Origin: Mangifera indica
Taxonomy: Eukaryota; Streptophyta; Magnoliopsida; Sapindales; Anacardiaceae
DNA: 64,000 bases
Reading direction: 5' to 3'
Assembly (NCBI RefSeq): GCF_011075055.1
Contig: NC_058149.1
Coordinates: 14,576,449-14,640,448 of the forward strand
Of the stretch, positions 57,127-64,000 are shown piece after piece. Numbering within the stretch: position 1 is the stretch's first letter; each line of letters starts with the position of its first letter. The translations under genes were made by a program, and so were the position numbers. The notes beneath the pieces are model-generated. The model was given only the letters and a program-made list of their open reading frames with translations, ran no database searches and was not told the DNA's origin.

Positions 57127-59262
57127 CTACATAACAAAATGATTATTTCGTTTTCCTTTCCGTTCATTGAAATCATGCACCAAAACATCTAAACTAGCAT
57201 CAAAATCCAGCCATTTGATTTCATCCATCAATTCTCCCAATATGTTGTATATCTCAGCACAATGAGGGTGGGATCTATCTTCGGCATTGAATACATGAAC
57301 CTCACTTTTAACCTCTATCCAACTCCAACCGGGGACTTTTTTCACTCCTCTTTCCCTCATTAGCCTTGCAATACTGGCTTTGTCATCCCATCTCTTAAGA
57401 TGCCCATAAATGTGGGATAACAGAACATAAGTGCAATGCTCTTCAGGGTCTATCTCCAGCAGATGGGTTGCTACCTGGCTAGCTAGTTCAATGTTGCCAC
57501 AAACTCTACAGGCCCCCAGAAAAGTTTTCCACACCATTGCATCAGGCTCAAATGGCATTGATTCAATTAGTGCTTTTGCTTCATGCAGTTGACCAGCACG
57601 TCCAAAGAGATCAATGGCACAAGCATAGTGCTCCATACGAGGTGGAATGCCATAATGTGATTCCATTGATTTAAGGAAATATTGTCCTTGTTCTACCAAA
57701 CCAATATGGCTGCAAGCTGTTAGAACTGCAACAAAGGTTATATGATCCAGTTTCACTTTTGTCTCTCTCATTTGGAAGAAGAGATCAAGTGCAACATTTC
57801 CCTGTCCATGGTGTGCATACCCAAAAATGATGGAATTCCAAGTAATCGAGCTTCTTTTGGACGTCTCTTCAAAGGATTTACGAGCATATTCAATTATCCC
57901 ACATTTGGAGTACATGAAAATCAATGAACTAGCAACAAAATCGTTTGACTCAAAACCTGATTTAATTGCCAAGACATGAACCTGCTGACCCAGCTGGAGA
58001 TTTGCTAAATCTGAACAAGATCTAAGTACAGCCGAAAAGGCATACTGATCAATCTCGACAAGCGAAGATCTCATATGATCAAAACACTTCAATGCATCTT
58101 CACTGAAACCAAACTGAGAGAATCCAGTCAATATGGAATTCAAAGAGACACGATCCTTGGACTCCATGGAGTTGAATACATGCAAAGCATCTTCCATAGA
58201 CTTATTATTTGATTTTAGATACATGGCTATAAGTGCATTGGAGATGGAGACTGACTGTTCCATTCCCCTTTTTATCACCAAGCCATGCAAGGATTTTCCA
58301 TGTTTTTTATGTGATTCTTCAAAACATGCACTTATGATACTACTACAAGTATACATGTCAGGATCCAATCCAATCTCTTTCAAATCAAGAAAATGCTTAA
58401 AAGCAAGTTCTGCTCTATCATGTGCCAAATAAGCAGCCAGCATAGAATTCCATGTAACCAAATCCCGGGTGCCAACAGCACCATCAAAAACTTTTTTAGC
58501 TTCTTCAACGGAACCACATTCTGAATAGGAAGTGATCATCGCATTGCAAACAATATTATCAAATTCCAGACCATACTTCATAATCTTACCATGAATCTGC
58601 AAGGTTAATCTATAAAACTCAACATCATCAAGCAATGTAAGAAGTGGTGCAAATGTGCCATCATCAACCCTCACACTGTCCCTCTCCATACAATGTAACA
58701 GCCAAAACACAGCCTCACGATCTCCCAATTGCGCAAACCCAGCGATCAACGCATTCCAAGTGACATAATTACGCTCTGGCATGCACTGAAATACTAAATA
58801 TGCATCATCAACCCTCGCACACTTTGCATACATATCCAAAAGAGCACTCCCTGCATAAACGTTTCCTTCATAACCCACCTTAAAAATCAATGAATGTACT
58901 TGTTGCCCAAGATCAAGTTTCAAGTCACAAGCAACACCTTTAAGTATACTTGCAAAGGTACGACCATCAGCACACAACCCACATTTCCTCATGGTTTTCA
59001 GAAAGTCCCAAGCGATCTCTAAGTTCCCAGAGTTTACAAACCCAGCGATCATCGTGTTCCAAGAAACAGTGTCCCTGTGAGGCATTTCTTCGAACAGTCG
59101 GTAAGCAAAGCTTAACTCCTTGCATTTTACGCACCCACTAATGATTTTATTGGCCGTGTAAACGTCTGAAATAGTTCCTAACTTCAGAACCCAGCAATGG
59201 GTTGTCGAAACCCTGTACAAGGCATTCGCTGAACTCTCAATAAGCGAGTTCAACAGCCTCAT
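57127..59262 (-). CDS. PLS-class pentatricopeptide repeat protein, E subgroup, 711 aa
   Basis: Single-exon gene, as usual for plant PPR-PLS proteins, which act in RNA editing or processing in mitochondria or plastids. At least a dozen PPR motifs are visible from about residue 35 (DVYTANKIISGCVKCKELSF, DTVSWNTMIAGFVNSG, NVYAGSALLDMYAKCARVDD, NYVTWNALIAGFAQLG and so on). An E/E+ region follows (about residues 590-690: KKVPGWSWIEVKSEVHVFNAEDRSHP), with no DYW cytidine deaminase domain. Order and sequence fit Arabidopsis At3g25970, a PLS-E protein of about 700 residues. An E-type protein without DYW would need a partner deaminase. The ATG at 59262 is taken as the start. A second ATG four bases upstream is out of frame. 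The RNA target is unknown. Confidence 0.95.
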   Translation of the reverse strand: MRLLNSLIESSANALYRVSTTHCWVLKLGTISDVYTANKIISGCVKCKELSFAYRLFEEMPHRDTVSWNTMIAGFVNSGNLEIAWDFLKTMRKCGLCADGRTFASILKGVACDLKLDLGQQVHSLIFKVGYEGNVYAGSALLDMYAKCARVDDAYLVFQCMPERNYVTWNALIAGFAQLGDREAVFWLLHCMERDSVRVDDGTFAPLLTLLDDVEFYRLTLQIHGKIMKYGLEFDNIVCNAMITSYSECGSVEEAKKVFDGAVGTRDLVTWNSMLAAYLAHDRAELAFKHFLDLKEIGLDPDMYTCSSIISACFEESHKKHGKSLHGLVIKRGMEQSVSISNALIAMYLKSNNKSMEDALHVFNSMESKDRVSLNSILTGFSQFGFSEDALKCFDHMRSSLVEIDQYAFSAVLRSCSDLANLQLGQQVHVLAIKSGFESNDFVASSLIFMYSKCGIIEYARKSFEETSKRSSITWNSIIFGYAHHGQGNVALDLFFQMRETKVKLDHITFVAVLTACSHIGLVEQGQYFLKSMESHYGIPPRMEHYACAIDLFGRAGQLHEAKALIESMPFEPDAMVWKTFLGACRVCGNIELASQVATHLLEIDPEEHCTYVLLSHIYGHLKRWDDKASIARLMRERGVKKVPGWSWIEVKSEVHVFNAEDRSHPHCAEIYNILGELMDEIKWLDFDASLDVLVHDFNERKGKRNNHFVM

Positions 59263-60542
59263 TCATGAGTTACCACTATTAAACAAACTAACAATAATAA
59301 TGATAACAGTTTTAGGCCAACTTTGTCTTAACGAGTAATTCACATGTTCCCACCCAAGTTTGATTGAACAACTTTTTCACTCTAACGTTATATAAATAAT
59401 AATTTTTCATGCAAAATCAAACTCTTTTAATTTTGAATTGGTTTAGACTGAAAGGAAAATTAAATTATTTTTTAATTAAATTATTTTTAAATTAAATTTA
59501 AACTTCAATTTATTGATTTCAAATTAATTCTTTTATATTTAAGTCGGTCTTGAATAGAGTCTTGTACAAACTTTGGCCTAAATCCATTTAAATTTGAGTA
59601 AATCTTGAATTAGATCTTGATTAAACTCATCCAAATGAAGCCAGCCATAAAGTGGTACTCTGTCAGTAGAATTGGAATTTTGAAGCCATGAAGTTGTAGC
59701 AATCTGTCATAGAATAAAGAATGAACGAACCATAGCAAGAAATCTATGGATTGTTTTTTTGGTAAGAAAGTGTTTTGGCTTGCCTTTCACATTTAGTGAT
59801 TGAATTATTGCATAGTATTCAAAAGGATGCTGAGACAATCAATGAACTTATTTCCAATTATTTCCCTACGGAGAAAATCCATCTTTCTTAAGTCAATTTT
59901 TGTTAAAAGCAGGTTCAATCCAAACCAGTCATGATTGGATCATTATTTGGGTTGACTTGAATTGAAATTTGCATCACCATCAATTATTTTTCTCCCTTCA
60001 TAAACTTTTTTCTTCTTCTCTAACAATTATTAGTAATAGAAACGATTATTTTTCTCCTCTAATAATTTGAATGTGCTAAATTTTATCTCAAATAACCATT
60101 CTAATTTTAAATCAAACCATCTTTTCAATATTAAACTGCCATATTAAACAGATAAAATCTCAAATATAGTGACTAATCCTACAACTACTACACCAAATAA
60201 CTCAAAGATTTTGATTTGTCTTTCAAGGATTTGAAAAAAACCTGCCCAATAAAAATTGGAATAAACTGAAACTTGACAATCAACTACCTGAGCTATTTAT
60301 GGGTCTAGTTCACGTTTAGTTAGACAACTCAAAGCACTGCCTAAAGCCCCAACTTATCTAGTTAATTAGAAGAGCAGCTGAACAATTCTAATCCACCGTA
60401 AGGAAAAGAGCTTTTACACAGATCAACTGATAAGGCCCTTCTACCCCTCCAGTAGATTCAGATGTCCGGCAGATTTGATAGAGATTCTTTTTACCGGACA
60501 TCTTGTAAGTTAAACACACAAAATCTTCACAGCTTTTCATTC
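59263..60542. other. Intergenic between PPR gene and DBR1
   Basis: AT-rich, no gene recognised. The right end should contain the DBR1 3' UTR. Confidence 0.5.
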
Positions 60543-62785
60543 TTAGTTCGCCACATCAACTTCTGCAAGTTCTTCGGTATCATCAACATCATCAATGGGA
60601 ATTTCTTCTGAGTCAATATCAGGACCTGCATATATATATAAAATCAATAATTCGTTTCATTTAGCGAATCACACACATCAATCACCTCAACTAAGTCTCA
60701 GGGATTTAACAACCTAATCAAGGGATTCTAAATATGACCAAAAACTTTTATATAGAACAATCTTGTAAAGGCAAAGCCAAGCATGACAAGCAACAAAGAT
60801 AGAATGCCAACCTCCATGACTCAATGTAGCATCACTCTGAGCATTGTCAAGAAGATTTGGAAGTTCTAGTAACCGCAAGAAAGACTCCGTTTGTGGATTC
60901 CGAGGGTTTCCTGCAGAAGAAAAAATTAAATCAATGACAAGGAAATTAAAAAGCAAAGCATCACCGCATTGCTCCAAGATTTGATTTCTTTAACCGTTAT
61001 ATGTCATACAATTACATAATTTAAAAGATTTTTAAGTGTTTGGTACAACTAAATAATTTGTAAAACAAAACATAACTAACTTCAATTGCTAAGAATGAGA
61101 TAACTATATGTATGAATTATTACCAGAAAAAGAATCAATATGCACAGATTGCAAGGGGTTGTAACAAGGGACTGTGCGTGCAAACTCAAAAGGTCTAGCT
61201 CCACTTTCTTGTAGCCTGCTCCTGACCCATTGACGAGAATCTTGTGTGTCAAGCTGTACATCCCTGTAACATTAGAAACTGGATCACTTGCTGCTTATAC
61301 AAGAATGGAACCCAGAATGAAGACCAAGAAAAGGGCATTCTGAAATTAGTTAAAATACATTCTCAAATATTATACCTAAAATTTGCACTTTTATAAGTCA
61401 GAGGGAATACAGAGTTGAACTTCTGAGTTATAGCCAACCACTCTTCATCATACTGAATCTCATAAGGTCCTGGCTCTGATTCAAGTTCAAAAACCTAAAA
61501 AATAAATAAATGCCAGAACCAACGACATTAGCTTCAAGTTCCAGTCATAATGACAAGGCTATCCTCGTAACAAACAATTACAGCTCACAATGCATACCTG
61601 TAAAAATCTACGTCCTGGAAGACACTTATCAAGTGCAAGAAACTTTGTTACAGGACCACCTACTCCATGATGAACAGCAGCAGCAAATTTACAGTGTAGG
61701 TGAGCAGAAAACCAATAAGAAGGTTTCAACTTCTCCAACAGTTGGGCAGCAGCTTCACTTCCAAGAGTTCCATCCCGAATCTGAACATAATCACCAACCA
61801 CAGAAGTGATCAAGATCAATCATTGTTCAATAAAAAAAAATGTGATTAAAAAAAAAGGAGCACCACCAACACATGCTTGTTTCCTCAAACTAAAAATATT
61901 ATAATAACCTCTTCTTCAAAATGTCGCTTGTACCGAACAAGTTCCTTCCAATTCCCATATTCAGTAATGCCACGAGGCCAGTCATGCGAAAGAAAAATAT
62001 CAATCGGTTCCTCGACTTGCATGAGTTTGTGCACATCAAATTCACGAACATGATATACAGACCTAATAGTACTTTCATTATAAGGAGGCCTCTCAAAGTG
62101 TCCTGGCACATACACAACATAATAATTTCACACAAAAGCATAACTATAACAACCATAACAAAGACTAACACATAATCTATTCAGAAAATAGCCAACCTAA
62201 ATGATAATGGCGCTCATTGTAAATTCCAGAAAGTCCACCTATACGAATGTTACCAAACTTAACCACTCCAGCAAATCCTAGGAAGTATATATTAGGCGCT
62301 GCCCATCCCCCATAATACCTTAAAATTAAAAAATAAAAATAAATTGTGCAACTAACGGGTTATTATTACTTGAAAAATATAGTAAAATAAAATAAAACAC
62401 TCACAATTCCCACAAATAATTAGAAGCTTCGTGATTTCCACCTATAAAGATGGTGGGGATTGGGGCAACTTCTTGACCCGAATAGTACTTCCAAAACGAC
62501 TTCATTTCACGATATTTACGCGGCACGTTTAAGCTCTCCATATCAACCTCATTTCTCACGGCCTAATTTCCAAACAAAAAAATAATAATAATAAAACAAA
62601 AACAATCTCTCCTCCTTCATTAAAAAAAAAATAGAAATCTAGAAATGGGAGTTTGAATTCACTTGAAAGTCGCCACAACAGAGGAGGAGATCGATCTTGT
62701 AGTTGTTGATTTGCTCCATGTATTGGAGGGTCTTGTAAACGTTTTCCAAGTCTCCATGCATGCATCCTTCTACTGCAATCTTCAT
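60543..62785 (-). CDS. DBR1: RNA lariat debranching enzyme DBR1, 406 aa
   Basis: Nuclear metallophosphoesterase that cuts the 2'-5' bond of excised intron lariats. Nine minus-strand exons: 62785-62663, 62562-62405, 62318-62197, 62102-61909, 61780-61598, 61494-61376, 61263-61124, 60910-60812, 60625-60543, all GT-AG, giving 406 residues (Arabidopsis DBR1 is about 418). Metal-binding motifs are complete: [40 protein letters not shown] and [10 protein letters not shown]. The C-terminal DBR1 domain follows ([33 protein letters not shown]) and an acidic tail. The start ATG at 62785 begins with the family-typical MKIAVEGC. In Arabidopsis the gene is essential for embryos. Confidence 0.97.
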
Positions 62786-63490
62786 CTTATTTCGCTTTAA
62801 TTTCCTCCAAAGGGTTTCCTATTTCTATTCTGAAATTTCCCTTCTTTCACTTTCTATTGGTTTGACACATGTTGCTGAAGCTATTAAACCGTCCTTTTTG
62901 TTTCACGCACTGCAAAACAAAGATTGTTTAACCTCAGTAGTGCTTGGAGAAAGAAATTATTTTATATATTAAGAAGCTCAGGCCAACACGCGCAATCAAC
63001 CAAACTCAACAACCATTGCATATTCAGAAGGTTAGGCAGTCTATTATCTCAATTTCCAGAAGTATTTCAACCAAAAAAAAAAAATGATTCAAATAAATTA
63101 TACAAGTTTTAAAAACTCATAAACAAAGTTAAAGTGTGAGCCTTATAATCTTTAACTATCAAACATGATTAAAAAAATTAAAAGACTGAAGCAGCAAACA
63201 CTGATCAGCAGAAAGGGAAAGAAAAAGAAAGGTCAGCGAACCTGCTAGGGTTTTCCTGAACCCCTGGAGTCGCTAGAGCGAGCGATTGTTCGTTTGGAGA
63301 GATGAAAGAACAGTGTGTGTGGATCAGAAAGGTCAGCTTTAGCTTTTGTTTTGTTTTGTTTTTCTTTTTAATTTAAAATTAAAAGTTATTTGAAATTGGG
63401 GATGGATTTCGGAATTTAGCGTTGCTGATTGACTTTGTCCAAGGCTTCGGGGTTTGCGGTTTGTGGCCCGTCCGGTACGATTTATAAAAG
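62786..63490 (-). promoter_or_regulatory. DBR1 upstream region and probable leader
   Basis: On the minus strand, bases about 63260-63240 read CCTAGCAG followed by GTTCGCTG, a plausible leader exon with a donor site, so a 5' UTR intron is possible. No other gene is seen. Confidence 0.4.
63245..63253 (-). promoter_or_regulatory. Telo-box upstream of DBR1
   Basis: AAACCCTAG on the minus strand, as upstream of eIF3b. Confidence 0.55.
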
Positions 63491-64000
63491 GCCAAAGCAC
63501 TATATTCCACCCAAGATATACTAATCCCTTCAAGTTTCTCCATTAATTTTGAAAATCTTATTTACCACCTATAACTGTTTAAATATATTAATTTTAAGGG
63601 TATAATCGTTACTTTATATTTAATATTAAAAATAAACTTAAATATGATTTCATTTTTCCTTCATAAAAGTTTAAAAATTAACTTTTTTTTTCTTAAACTA
63701 AGTTTGAAAAAATCACATTTTCCCTTTAAAGTTTAGTTTCAAAATTCAATCACATTCTTCAATGCCATCGTCGGTCCTCTCTCTCTCCCGACGGTTCCCC
63801 TTTCTCCGACGGTCTGTCTCACCTCCACCCCAACCCTTCTAGCATCCAGAGACATTGTCATCTCATATGGGAAGACAATTCCTCTTCCCAGATGACGTTT
63901 CTAGACGTTGGAAGGGTTAGGGTAGAGTTGAGACAGGCTATCAGAGGAAGGGGAACCATTGGGAGGGAGAGATGGCTGACGATGACATTAGAAAAGGTGA
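63491..64000. mobile_element. Fold-back element, cut by the window end
   Basis: Starts GGCCAAAGCACTATATTCCACCC, matching the end of the 27712-28496 element (GGCCAAAGGACTATTTTCCACCC). The second arm has begun by about 63900: ATCAGAGGAAGGGGAACCATTGGGAGGGAGAG is the inverse of the CTCTCTCCCGACGGTTCCCCTTTCTCCGA zone at about 63780-63815, with a centre near 63865. The rest of the right arm should lie beyond the window. Confidence 0.65.

Noticed and set aside
1..64000. CRISPR arrays, operons, phage or bacterial defence systems
   Set aside because: Gene structure with introns and plant families throughout; the only regular arrays are microsatellites and the degenerate spacer repeat.
1..64000. tRNA, rRNA and snRNA genes
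   Set aside because: No convincing cloverleaf or snRNA motif was recognised by eye. TGGTATCAGAGC hits are primer binding sites of retrotransposons. A covariance-model scan would be needed to exclude small RNAs.

Overview
This is nuclear DNA of a flowering plant, most likely a core eudicot. The evidence is spliced genes with GT-AG introns, a PLS-type pentatricopeptide protein, a plant-type eIF3b and a plant-type lariat debranching enzyme, nepenthesin-like aspartyl proteases with the plant cysteine pattern, and several plant Ty1/copia elements primed by initiator tRNA-Met. Species is not determined.

Left and middle (1-47.4 kb) is an aspartyl protease cluster. One subfamily lies on the + strand: 3' end at 1-294, broken copy at 7944-8308, broken copy at 15932-22210, intact copy at 36343-38075 (480 aa). 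A second, AED1/At5g10770-like subfamily lies on the - strand: remnants near 2563-3430, 13790-14270 and 29140-29580, a longer pseudogene at 39236-40704, and intact genes at 41687-43316 (484 aa) and 45592-47330 (474 aa). The order [- remnant][spacer with a short tandem repeat][+ gene][3' flank] recurs three times, so the cluster grew by duplication of a unit holding an opposed gene pair. After the duplications each unit was hit by different transposons. Four complete copia elements have target site duplications (8834-13644 +, 16350-20981 -, 22388-26715 -, 31013-35828 +). There is also a solo LTR (2731-3166), a 1.5 kb non-autonomous hAT element (4437-5945), MITEs, and fold-back elements. Sister units supply the empty site for every LTR insertion. 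None of the four copia elements keeps an uninterrupted polyprotein.

Right part (51.6-64 kb) is a calm housekeeping block, all on the - strand. It holds eIF3b (11 exons, 716 aa), a truncated local duplicate of the first two eIF3b exons, a single-exon PLS-E PPR protein (711 aa, At3g25970-like), and the RNA lariat debranching enzyme DBR1 (9 exons, 406 aa). The eIF3b and DBR1 leaders both carry a telo-box (AAACCCTAG).

Functionally the window joins secreted proteases of the apoplast/defence type, a family prone to birth-and-death evolution, to unrelated core genes for translation initiation, organelle RNA editing and intron turnover. I found no clearly new biological system. The most unusual signals are LTR-identical (young) copia elements whose coding region is already broken, a shared nonsense codon at the same tryptophan in two copia elements, an LTR that has doubled its own TATA box, and the unit-by-unit divergence of the protease array.
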